Below are positions 9,761-19,626 of a DNA stretch of 64,000 bases, in pieces. Source of the stretch: Globisporangium splendens. Lineage: Eukaryota; Oomycota; Peronosporomycetes; Pythiales; Pythiaceae. The stretch's first letter is position 1. Every line of letters starts with the position of its first letter. The notes beneath the pieces were generated by a model. It saw only the letters and a list, made by a program, of their open reading frames with translations. It had not been told where the DNA came from and made no database searches. The position numbers were made by a program, and so were the translations under genes. The DNA lies in NCBI GenBank assembly GCA_006386115.1, contig VFIW01000114.1, positions 53,476 through 117,475 of the forward strand. Direction: 5' to 3'.

Positions 9761-12510
9761 GCGACTAACAATCTGAGGCAGGAAGAGGTTGAGTGCTTGA
9801 TTCGTCAATGTTTGGCCCATCCATCGTCCGAGGAAGACCGTCCACACGGCTTGTGCTCGCTTGCAACTCCAGACTATGTGTGAGATAGTTTCTTTTGTCT
9901 CCCCGCATCCGGCATTGCTTGGGCACGCCGAAGACTCGATCCTTCCCGAATGGAACAGGTTGAGCTGCATCGTGGAGATCCGGTATGTCGTCCACATCTG
10001 ATACGGCGTAAGACATCCTCGTTGTTTCCATAGATCTGCTGGTAGTCGATACTGCACATGGCTGTACCACTGGTCAGTTTTCGCGACTTCGTTGAGCTTG
10101 TCTATGAGTCCTCCGAGACCTTGATACAACTTGCTGTGCAGCCTCCGCATTCGTGCTCGGTCAATTGTCTTCTGGATACTATTTGGGGGAGTGCGTTCGT
10201 GCACCAGCCACGGACAGTGAGTCGTGAGCGGGTGCGGTTTGAATGTCCACCCTGTAGTCTTTATTTCTTCTTCGATCATTGCCACGTCTTGTTGACAGAT
10301 AGCATCCCCGACTCAGCCGGCCACTGTCCAGAGAACTCCGTTTGCTTCCCGTTGCATCTGAATGTAGTCCGTGTGGCTCCTCTCCGATACTGGCACCGCA
10401 ATGATGGTTCCCATGCCATTGCTGATCCACTTGTACTCTCGTTTTGTGTGTTTCCTGCTCCACGGCTCCTGGTGACTGTTCAACTGGTTGCCTGCATCGA
10501 TTTCTATCTCCGGTGAGCATAGAATGATGCTGGTTACGAGCTTTCGCAGGGCAGTCATTCGTTTGAACGTGAGAGTCGCCGTCACGGTTGGTAGCCGCAC
10601 GGAGAACACTCGCTCTTCCTCCCGTCTCACGTTGAAGCTGGCCAAATTGCATTCCTTCAGGAAAGGAACCGTTTTGACTGTATACTTCTCGCCTTGACTG
10701 TCGATTATCCAGGGGTTGTCGTTCCACTGAAAGGATGGCCAGAACGCTCGAGTCTCTTCCGATAGCTGATGTATCGTCTGCTCAGGTTTTCTCCCAAAGT
10801 ACACACCTACACGTCCGTCTGATCTCCACTCGAGGTCCAGGGTCGGTAGCAAGGATTCCATTTGCTGCTTCAGATCGTCTTTCCACGCGGGATTGCGTCT
10901 CTCTGCCGCCACCAAGTCTTCACAGAGATACTCCCACCCGAGTCTGTGGATATTGTTTGTCTGGTACAGCCTTGTCTGTGCGAGCTGGCTTCGCTCCTTT
11001 GGTGAAATCGCGCAACATCCCCGGTTTTGACTTTTGTCCCGATGCACCTGTTCATGCCAAGCCTCTGTATACTTGTCTCGCTCTCGCTGTAGCCACCGAG
11101 TTGTCCGCCGCATCGCTTGTCGCTTTATTGCAAGAGGTATTGAATAGAGACCTATGCCTCCTTCCTTGACTGGCAAGTAGAGCAGGGAAGGACTCACCTT
11201 GTGCCTCGTGCCGTCTGTGCCGAGTGTCGATTGCCACAAAAACTGCTTTTGTAGATTCACTAGCTGATCCACGACCTTCGCTGGGGGCTTGATGTAGCTG
11301 ACAGTGAACAGAATCGACGGCAGTAAGACCGAATTCAGTATCAGCACTCTCCCCACCACACTGTTGGAGACTTTGTCCGCGATGATCAATCTGGTTCGGA
11401 GCTTTTGCAGGCGGTCCTCCCAATTAGCTTGTGTGATGTTCCCGGTACCTATTTGGATGCCAAGGTACCTCACCGTCTCTCCATGCTTCAGAATTGGAAT
11501 GCCGCATCTTTGTTCCTGGACTACTGCTGTGTTGAGACAGATGTAGCTGCTTTTCGTTGGTTGCACGTGCAGACCTGATTGCTGACCGAACTCGGACAGC
11601 AGCTGCATCAGTCGAGGCAGCTGTTTCCCTTGTTTCAAAAAGACGGCGGAGTCGTCGACGAAGGTCGAAATGAGATGGGGTTCTGCTCCGGATCTGGTCA
11701 CACGAATTCCTTCCAGATGGGGGTCTTGCTGAACTGCCAGTGCGAGAATCTCCGCGGCGACGATAAACAGGAGAGGGGCCAGGGGGCAACCTTGACGAAT
11801 TCCCGACTTGACCTCCCATTCTCTCGACACTTCACCGTTCACCAGGTACTGCGCTGTAGTGTCCGAGTGCATTCGACGTACTAAATCCACAAATTGTCGC
11901 CCAAAACCGAACTTGCTCAGCACAAGATACAGAAAATCTCTGTCCAATGTGTCGTAAGCCTTCATGAAGTCAAGCATCGCAATTCCCGGAGCGTCATCCA
12001 ACCCTTCAGCACTGTTGTGGTACGCTTTGTCCAACGCAGCTTGCATGATGAGGATTGCCTCTCGTACTTCTTTTTCAGTGATGGGTGCCATCAAGTCTTG
12101 GTTTTGCTCTTCTGTGACTTTTCGAGTTTCCGGAATGTACACCAGTGCATCAAATCGCTGTTCAGCCTTCTGCGGAGGGACCGCAGCATGGCTCTGGCCA
12201 GTGATTTGGTGCCATTCTGCTCCCATGATGTCCGCTAGACTCGCGTTTGGTGAGTGGTACCTTCCGGGAGTCGGTTCTAATCGCGAAATTGTTTGATCCC
12301 GCTGCCAGTTGGCGATCCTCCGAAAGAAGTGACGAACATCCCCCTGCGTTGCTTGCATATACTTACCGAATTTAAACTCTGCTGCCTCCCTTGCCGCGTT
12401 TGCTTGTTCTTCGATCAGCTGACGCCTTGTGCGGTTTGCCGGTCGGTGCTGCTGATCCTCCAATTTTTGCCGATATCTTCGTACTTGCCGCTTCTCTGCT
12501 CGACTTACTC
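9761..12510 (-). pseudogene. LINE reverse transcriptase (ORF2 middle), broken
   Basis: LINE-type reverse transcriptase, recognised by the blocks MLDFMKAYDTLDR, SGIRQGCPLAPLLF and the catalytic STFVDDSAVF (about 11650-12000). A thumb region follows, then a zinc-binding motif of the CGET...ISHIVWSC type (about 9850-9900). An in-frame TGA at 10313-10315 interrupts it; the frame continues on both sides, so one C-to-T change in an Arg CGA codon would explain it. Upstream, a frameshift near 12520-12545 separates it from the endonuclease. Downstream it is cut by G3 at 9761 and continues at 4609. Confidence 0.88.
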
Positions 12511-13533
12511 TCAGTATTGCTTTGATGATACGCTGCTCCAGGTTGCTCCAACGATTGACCCTTCACTCTGCATCAGCTCCAGCTCGTGAGCGATTGCCTT
12601 TTGCACCCCAGTCCGCACCAAGTCAGGACGCGAGGTTCGCATCGGGTACCTGCACTTGTTCACTCTCTTTGGTCTCTGCGGTTGACTCGTCCATTTCATA
12701 TGCAGCACCACTGCTTGGTGATCCGAGTAGCGCTTGGGTAGCTCTATGGCTTCCCATTGCACGGCGCTGCCCAGGTTTCCTGCGATATAGAATCGGTCGA
12801 GTCGACTGGCTGAGTTTTTTCTCCAGTATGTGAAATGCTCCGTCGGTTCCCTCTGCACTGGCCACTCCGGATCCTCCACTAGCTCCCGTGCGTCGTAAAT
12901 GTTCCACTCCGTCACTAGTCGTCTCAGTTCTGCACTTTCGCACTGCACAGGTAGCCGAACTCCTCTTTGGTACCGGTCCCGTTGCTTGTCGAGCACACAA
13001 TTGAAGTCTCCTCCGAGCACTGCTGCTGCACGACGAGTCCCGAACTCTTCGTTTAGGCGTCGGAAGAAGTGTTCTCGCTCTGCTTTCTTGTTGGGTGCGT
13101 ACACATTAATCCACACCACTCCCTTGGACTTGATAGCGACTGTGCGATTTGTCCACTTGGATTCCTCGATCAGTTGTGTTTCGCTAATCGTCTTCGGATT
13201 TGTGAGTATTGCCACTCCGCCGGTCGCGTCTGGATGGATGGACCAAAAGGACGTTGGTTCGTCCAGGTTTGCAACCCCCCATATTCGGTTCCAGTAATAT
13301 CGGAGTCTGCTTTCTTCTTTGGCTGTGGTGATCCTTGTTTCCTGTGAATAAATGATATCATACTTTTCTGCGGTTAGTGCCCCCTTGAGATCCTCTAACC
13401 ATTTTGTTCGTTCTTTCTTTTTGAATCCACACACGTTCTGAGTTAATACCCGTAGCGTGTTAGGACATGGTCTTTTTTCCTTTTTTTGGTTTTTGTAAAA
13501 TGCATTCTTGAGGGCATGTAGCGCGGTGTACAT
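12511..13533 (-). pseudogene. LINE AP-type endonuclease (ORF2 N-terminal part)
   Basis: An exonuclease-endonuclease-phosphatase fold that nicks the target DNA for target-primed reverse transcription. Motifs in order: LTQNVCGF (Asn), YSQETRI (catalytic Glu), NVYAPN, GGDFNCVLD (Asp and Asn), SRLDRFYI (Asp) and YSDHQAVV (Ser-Asp-His). All expected catalytic residues are visible in this 340-codon frame, which opens at the ATG at 13533. It loses the frame of the reverse transcriptase about 40 bases before its own stop, so the ORF2 product would lack RT. This is why I score it as a pseudogene even though the domain itself is complete. Confidence 0.87.
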
Positions 13534-13582
13534 TTCTGTGCCTGGGCTACTGCCACCTTGGTTACCTGTTGGTGTTGCGCCT

Positions 13583-15367
13583 TTAGTACCTTGAAGGCTC
13601 GACCGAGTCCACTTCCATGGTGACTTGAGCCATGATCACCGAAAGAGCTGACCATTCGCTGAGCTCCTCTCCACTCTTGAAGGCTGCTTTGAGTTCTCTG
13701 GTTTGCTTCAACATCGCACACAAGTCTTCAATCGCCTCGTACAGGATGTCTGGGTCTTCGGCGTCACTGGACCTGAACGTCTGCAGCTCCTCCTCATACA
13801 CCACTGTGCAGATGATGTAGCGGCTGAGCTTCTCTAGCTGGGTCGGGTGACAAAGTCGCAGAACTTCGAACCCACCGTACTTCATTTTTCCAAGCGTCAA
13901 CCAGTCTTCCTTGGAGTTGAGCAGTGCGGCCCGTTGTTGCTTCGTGGTTGCCGTTGCAATCCTGTCAAACCAACCTGTGATCCATACCCTGGTTTCTGCT
14001 TGATCGGTGCGGTATGAAAGACGTTTGAGTCCTTCCTCAATCACCTGTTCACGCAGAACTTGCGTCAAGTCCACTAGTGTTGGCCCGCTGAGATGGTTCA
14101 GCACATGATGCGGCCCTGGCGACGTCTTCAACATCGCTAGAATCCGCTCCCACTCATTGAGAGCTGCCTGCGTCCATACATCACGATTAGACGAGAGCAG
14201 TGGAAAGGAGCACTTGGTTTCTTGCTTCCATTGCTCCTGGAACCCTTCCCAATGCTCCTGCAGCGTGCGCTCGAGGTCTCTGCGTTTCTGCATGGAGTCT
14301 CCTTCGATCGCCAAACGTCTCGAGAGCGTTTTGGTTTTCTTGAGGGGGATATTGGGGCTGTTCAGGTTTATCGCGACGTCACCATCTATTGCTGTGAGCA
14401 TCAGGGTTTCGTCTCTCTCTCGCTTCCTGGGTTGTTGAGGTAACTCGATTGTGGGCGAGTGATATACCACAAGCTGATTCTCCTGCGATGCGAACGACCA
14501 GCCGTGTTGTCCGCTGAGCTGGTTTGGCTCGAACTTTTCTCGCTCGTCCAGCGATGGAGTCCACACTGACTCTCCCAAACTGGAATTGTCGCTGTCCTCC
14601 ATCGAATCGTCTGTTTCTCGATCGTCTTCGAATTGACCAGATCGGTCCGTCTTGAACTCCGCCTTGCTCCTCACGGATCCTTGGAGATGCTTCGCTAGTG
14701 ATGAGCTCATCATATTCGCCAGTGGCGTTGGGTCGTTCAGGGTTCTGAAGTGCAGACTGTTGTAGTGTTCGTTTGCGAATTTCATTACAATTGGTAGCGG
14801 ACAGCTCGTGGCCTCTGCTTCGTTTCTGTCTTGACGGAGCTCGTCTTCCCATTGCTTCCCTGTGCACACATATTCTTTGGCTGACAAAAACTGGCCGCCT
14901 CCATGGACTCTGGATTGCGGCTTGTAAATTGCAAAGCCCTTGCGATCTCCGTACGTTGTCTCGATCAGCACGAAGATTTTTCTCTGCAAAGCCTTGGCAG
15001 CCATCCGCAAGGACTCCGGGCCACCCCGTAGGGACCCTGGCAGCGTGGAAGATCGGCTGGAGGAGCTCCTTGCGATATCGCTGAAATAGTCGAGAACATC
15101 TGCTCTCTTTTCTTTTGGGCTCATTTTCCGATCCCCTCTCCCCAGTGCTTCGAGTATTCCCAAATGAGTTCCTTCAGGAAATTCGAGATCGAAGTTGAGC
15201 CGTGCTGCCGCGTTCATGCTTTGCTTGATTCTGCTCGCCGTGGCCTCGAGCAGCTTCTCATTGGTCATGTTGTCATGCACGATTTGGAGCATCGCTTCCG
15301 TCACTGCATAAAATTGGCAATTTCCGGTAGGTGGTGTTGTTGCTTCTGCAAGTCCGTTGGCGTCCAT
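13583..15367 (-). pseudogene. LINE OTU-like cysteine protease ORF
   Basis: A frame of about 594 codons whose N-terminal third resembles OTU-family cysteine proteases: PTGNCQFYAVTEAM near the start supplies the catalytic Cys (the usual DGNC has Thr for Asp), and FANEHYNSLHF about 190 residues later supplies the catalytic His. OTU proteases normally cleave ubiquitin linkages; in a retrotransposon the domain could process the polyprotein or act on host ubiquitin, which is inference. The remainder shows no domain I recognise. It is in the same frame as the upstream CCHC ORF, separated only by a TAG and 24 nt, so the two were probably one protein or are joined by readthrough. The endonuclease ORF follows in a different frame. 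Confidence 0.72.
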
Positions 15368-15394
15368 CACGTCTTGAATCGTGTACTCCCCATC

Positions 15395-17373
15395 CTAGTC
15401 CATGATGTCGTTACGATTCGGGTTGAGCTCGGTTTGTCTTTCCATGTGCACCTTCATTAACTCGTCCATATCTCGTCGGAAGCGCATCAGCTCTTTTGCC
15501 CACCGGATGCCATCCTTGGAAATTTGTCTTGGTCCATTTTTCTGGCTTGCCTTTGACGCGGGTCCTTTTGTGTTCACTGCTCCATCGTTTGGTTTCGCCT
15601 TCGCCTGTTCTTTGAGATTGCCGGTTTGTTGTCCTGAAATTCCTGTTTTCACTGTAAACGACACATTTTTTGTTAGATTATTTGGGTTGGAGTTCGGTTG
15701 TAGGCTGGACGTGTTGGTCTCATCAGGCGTCGCGGGATTCGTGTTCTCGCTCGGCTTGTTTTCCCCACTGGCGTGAGGATTCTCTGTTGCGGGTTGAAGC
15801 GGCTGTTTCTTTTTGTCAATGCCGTCTGAGACAGACTCCTTAATTTCCGCTGCACTGGTGAAAGTGGCTGGCTTTCTCGGGAGTTTGCTCACTATCTCAT
15901 CGTCTGCGTGAATACAGTTGTTAGTTGTTAGTTCATGTTCCGTTGCCTTACACGCTCGTGCGAAATGTCCCGCTGCCCCGCAGATTAAACAAGGAGCCAT
16001 TCGGTACTTGGATGCGTGGTGCAGGATGATCGTTCGCCCTCTCCAAATAATTCGTCTGACATCGATAAGCGCTTTTGGACATGATTCCTCTTCAAAGAGT
16101 ACCTCCCACCACTGCGATTGGTGGGATATTGGACCGTATTTATCGAGTGGGTAGGCGTAGAATCGCTTGCCTGTCGTCTGCTTCAAGTATTCTAAAAACA
16201 GGGACATATTCATTGAGCGAGCAGTGTTCAAAAGCTGAATTTTGTACCTGGATCTCGATTCTGCATTCTGTAGCCCGTCCGCTCCCAATTGCCTGTTCCA
16301 CACGCTGTCTGCCTCCGGTCGCTCTCCGGTTGTCTCCGTCGGATGCGCGGATATGAGATGCACCAATTGGCGTCGGAAGGGGATCGTCATTCTGTCCCAT
16401 TTCGCAGCTGTGCTCCTGTCAAAGAAATAGAAGTGGAGTGAGTGAGTGCTGTCGTTATATTCCGCAGCTTTGAGGTCTCTCAGCATCGCCATTGTCTCTT
16501 CCATTTTGCCGTCATTGCGGAATCTCGCTGCTTGCAAGATGGCTTCCACGATTCGTCCGGTCGACTGATGATCTTTGTAGACTTGCGTCGCATCCGATAA
16601 TTTGCCGACCAGCTCTCCTTCCACCTGAGCCGCGATGGTGTTCTGGAAACGGAAGAGGGTGTCCCCATCACATACTCGTCGAAGGAATTGAGGCAAGTGT
16701 CGAATCAGGAGTTCGCCTTCCACGATCGCTAGCATGATATCCCATTCCATCGTTGTCGGCTGGCGCAGGGTCAGTGAGTACTCGAACTTTTGCTTGCAGT
16801 GTCGGATCATGTTGCGTTGTTCCTCCTCCGAGTATTTGTTCGATTTGAAAATGAAGGGCTGGGTGCCTTGCTCTTTGACGTTTGTTTGAGTCCTGGTGCT
16901 CGTTTGCGAACCCCATGGCGAAGCCTTGGTTTCTGCTGCGAGCCTGTTCTGGTCAATTCTCTTTTGGATAAGCGCTACCACTGTCCACGACGACCGGTGC
17001 ATATCCTTGCATAGATCTTGGATCGTCCGCTTCCACTCCGGAAAGGATTTTCCCTTTTCAATTGCCAGTAGACGGAATAGGTCCACCAGCGCGTCCGCTT
17101 CTTCTCCGTTTAGTGTTGGGTAATTGTCGTTCGCCTTTTTTGGTTTCTCCAGAATCCGCATCCCGTTGTAAAGAGCTGTGAACATTAACCGCACTTCGTA
17201 TTCAATCTCCACTCTGTTGACCGCGTTTGGTGACACACGCAACTTCGCCGAGAGGGCTTCGTATCTCTCCACTGGTGCAGTCTCCGTCGACGCTTCTTTT
17301 CGAGAGCCTTCCGCACGTGTTGGCGTCGTGCCTTCCTCAATGGTCCCAGACTTGTCTTGTCCTCCTGCATTTT
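15395..17373 (-). pseudogene. LINE ORF1 protein with CCHC zinc knuckle
   Basis: A long frame of about 650 codons that ends in a TAG at 15395-15397. A single CCHC knuckle, CLICGAAGHFARAC, lies about two thirds of the way in, followed by a Ser/Thr/Pro/Asn-rich stretch and a basic tail. This matches the RNA-binding ORF1 role in LINEs. There is no ATG near its 5' end: a TAA sits at about 17372-17374. A 124-codon frame at 17337-17711 in another register (Ser/Thr-rich, ends at 17337) looks like the original N-terminus separated by an indel. Function in RNA packaging is inferred from position and the knuckle alone. Confidence 0.72.
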
Positions 17374-17746
17374 AATTGGTCCGTATCGTTCGTGCGCACA
17401 GGATCTGGGGCTCCCCCTTTCCCGTGCTGTGACGCTCGTACTGCCATCTCTGCATCGCCTTGCGCCCGCCCACTCCGCAGCGTGATGGCGGTCTTCGTGG
17501 AAACTCCGTCCGGAGCTTCCTTCCGCGCAGCCCCCTCCTTTGGTTGCTCCATGTTCATCATGGGGGCCTCAGGAGAAAGCTCTTGCTTATCGCTCTTTAT
17601 AGAGGCTTGTATACTCAGTTCAGTATACTCACCCCTTGCCGATGATCTTTGTAGTGGCCTGTCGATTATCGTCGTGGTACTTGTACTCCCAATACAAACA
17701 GCTGGTGCCAAGGCTGTCTGTCCTTTATAAGGCTAGATCGAAAGTG

Positions 17747-17761
17747 CACATGCACAATAAA
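17747..17761. repeat. LINE target-site duplication, right copy
   Basis: Second copy of CACATGCACAATAAA, identical to 3634-3648. It marks the LINE 5' junction. Confidence 0.9.
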
Positions 17762-18195
17762 ACCTATGAATCGGATATATAAAACCTTGGGCACACTGAG
17801 GTTGAACCTACGAGATCTTCGATAAACTTGAACTTGAAGTCCCGTGGAAAATTCCCTGCAAAGTGATTGGCTACAGCCACTCACTTTAGGTGGCACACAC
17901 ACGTCGGTCTCATCACCTGTGCAGTTTCCCAAGTAGGAACCATCACTCAGTACTTGATTAGTACATGGATGTCATCACTCTGTACTGATTAGTACATGTG
18001 AACAACATTCTGCAGTGATCAGCACAGAGAGCGCTCGTGACGTCATGGGATGACGTCACATGTGCATGTGGGGACTGTCGTACTGTAATCCCTTTGTTAT
18101 TTGTCTCTCCACAATGCACACTGAAGGTGGTGTGTGGCACACTAGATCTGGGAACAGATCCACCTTCATGTAATGGCTAGGTATAGCCCATTACA
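17747..18195 (-). repeat. G1 5' LTR, outer (U3) half
   Basis: It continues the LTR interrupted at 3648 and ends on plus in GCCCATTACA at 18195. The outermost 27 bp can pair as TGTAATGG...CCATTACA. U3 holds paired TGACGTCA sites (18038-18045 and 18051-18058), three TAC/GTAC-type short palindromes (about 17950-18025) and a TATA-like TTTTATATATC on minus near 17775-17790. Together with 3431-3648 it gives an LTR of about 650 bp, as in G2. Confidence 0.9.
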
Positions 18196-19123
18196 CATTA
18201 GCCACGGAGAATACTGGAGGGATTAGCATTTGGTTGACCAATGGTAGCCAAAGCCTTCTCCTCGCGAGTTTCACGCGATCCTGGAGTGCCGAATTTGTGC
18301 GTATACTTACTCTTGGCAGCATCGTAGCGCACTTTTTGCTCAATGTGCTGTTTCAATTCCTCGTACGGAATGAATTTTCGATTACCTTTCCAGATGTTGA
18401 GAGACATCTTCCACTCTGCGGGCATGGAGTGATACATGTAAATCGACTTTTGTTCGTCGTTCATGATGCTACTTGTAGAGTCAGACGTGTTTCGCATGGC
18501 TTCCTCCAGGTCCAGAAAGAACCACGTCACGTCGGAGTCTTCCTCATACTTGATATCCATCAAGTAGTGTTAGATCCAATATGGGTCACAGTGAGCTTTT
18601 GTGCCCTTGTACCGATGGCAGTGTGTTTGGAACACATCATACGCAGTCGGCGGATCATCGGCAATGAGAACTTGCATGTTAGCGATTGTCTTGAACAGGA
18701 ATGCGCGGGTGCGCGCTTCCATCTTGCGAAACTTGCTTGTGCTAGGCTTTCGGTTCTTCACCTTGGCTTTCATAGCGCGCTTCTCATCTACTTCGCGGTT
18801 TCTCGCAGCGAACGAGATGATCTTCGGCGGCACGGAGTCTTCAGCAGCGCTTTCGTTATTGCTGTCGTCGCTTCCAGATGAGCTCGCGCTTGCTTCAATA
18901 GCGGGGGAACAAGGTCTTCCATGTCGACATCCGTCGAGGCATCTTGGTCGAGGTCATCCGAGTCGTTCGAGTCGGATTCAGTGTCGCCTTCATATTTGCG
19001 CTTTTCGATGAATCCGTTGAGACCTTTCCCCTTGAGAGACGTGGTCACACGGGCTTTCCAGATCAGAAAGTTTGTCCCGTTCAGGCGAGGGAAGCTGTCG
19101 GACGAGGCTTGCGTTGGGCTCAT
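18196..19123 (-). pseudogene. Copia-type gag fragment, truncated and frameshifted
   Basis: The frame opening at 19123 has the N-terminal signature of Copia LTR gag polyproteins (FPRLNGTNFLIWKARV). It then runs through an Asp/Ser-rich stretch to a frame change near 18800-18830. The second frame contains the helical capsid-like part (DVFQTHCHRYKGTKAHC, then an in-frame TAA at about 18570, then WFFLDLEEAMRNTSD, HSMPAEWKMSLNIWKG and KFIPYEELKQHIEQ). The G1 LTR abuts it at 18195, so G1 most likely inserted into this older element. No protease, integrase or RT of Copia type is left in the window. Confidence 0.7.
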
Positions 19124-19573
19124 AAACGGTTAAGGATACAGCCTGACGGATGTAGATGGAAGAAGAACAACAGTGATGGCACGAGGCAAAACGAGAAGTG
19201 CCGTAGGCTTCTCTGGGTGCGTGTGTGTATTTTATAGTGTTGAGAATAATTGGGTTGGGCTTTATGTAATTATTAGTGTGGTGTACACTATGTTGGGCAT
19301 TTCCCCTTTGCCAGGATAGTGAACCTGTATTACCCAATGGCACTAAATGGATTCATAGAGGCAGTGGGTGACAAACGATGGGATGATTCGTATTTGTTCA
19401 ACAGATTGCATGATGATGATTGCGGTTTTACCCATCCCAGGTAACCATTGAACAACCTTTCAGGACTGTATGCGGTGCAGCAGTGGGGTGTCATGTCAAA
19501 TCGTTTTTGAGTGCAATCGCATCTTGGTACGTGTCAACCACTCTCGCTGCTCGTGTTTCGTTCAGTTGACTTT
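19124..19573 (-). other. Probable Copia leader/LTR remnant and upstream region of gene A
   Basis: On minus, a TATAAAATA box lies near 19228-19237, about 110 nt before the Copia gag start, which suggests the remains of a Copia 5' LTR and leader ending somewhere near 19300. I cannot place its ends. From about 19340 to 19573 I see nothing beyond ordinary intergenic sequence leading to gene A. Confidence 0.35.
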
Positions 19574-19589
19574 GCTCACAACGCAATCT
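19574..19589 (+). promoter_or_regulatory. Oomycete Inr/FPR-like core promoter of ABCC gene A
   Basis: GCTCACAACGCAATCT matches 12 of 16 positions of the oomycete core GCTCATTYYNCAWTTT. The predicted start base is the A at 19578, giving a 49-nt leader. Confidence 0.5.
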
Positions 19590-19626
19590 GCTTCGACAAG
19601 CGCACCACCTCCTCATCCTCCCAGCA

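Larger units (their letters stand above)
3649..17746 (-). mobile_element. Non-LTR retrotransposon (LINE) with OTU, APE, RT and RNase H domains
   Basis: Read on minus, the order is CCHC protein, OTU-like protease, AP-type endonuclease, reverse transcriptase, zinc finger and RNase H, ending in a (TC)n tail rather than poly-A. Perfect 15-bp target duplications (3634-3648 and 17747-17761) fix both ends. Without the nested gypsy G3 it is about 8.95 kb, so it is probably close to full length, although no clear ATG opens the first ORF. In-frame stops at 15395 and 10313 and frameshifts near 17350, 12520 and 3970 show this copy is dead. The domain set puts it in an APE-plus-RNase H group of LINEs; I cannot assign the clade without a tree. 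Confidence 0.93.

Noticed and set aside
14379..14867. 162-codon minus-strand ORF inside the OTU frame
   Set aside because: It is an alternate frame of the same LINE segment with Arg/Ser-rich composition. The OTU frame carries the recognisable motifs.
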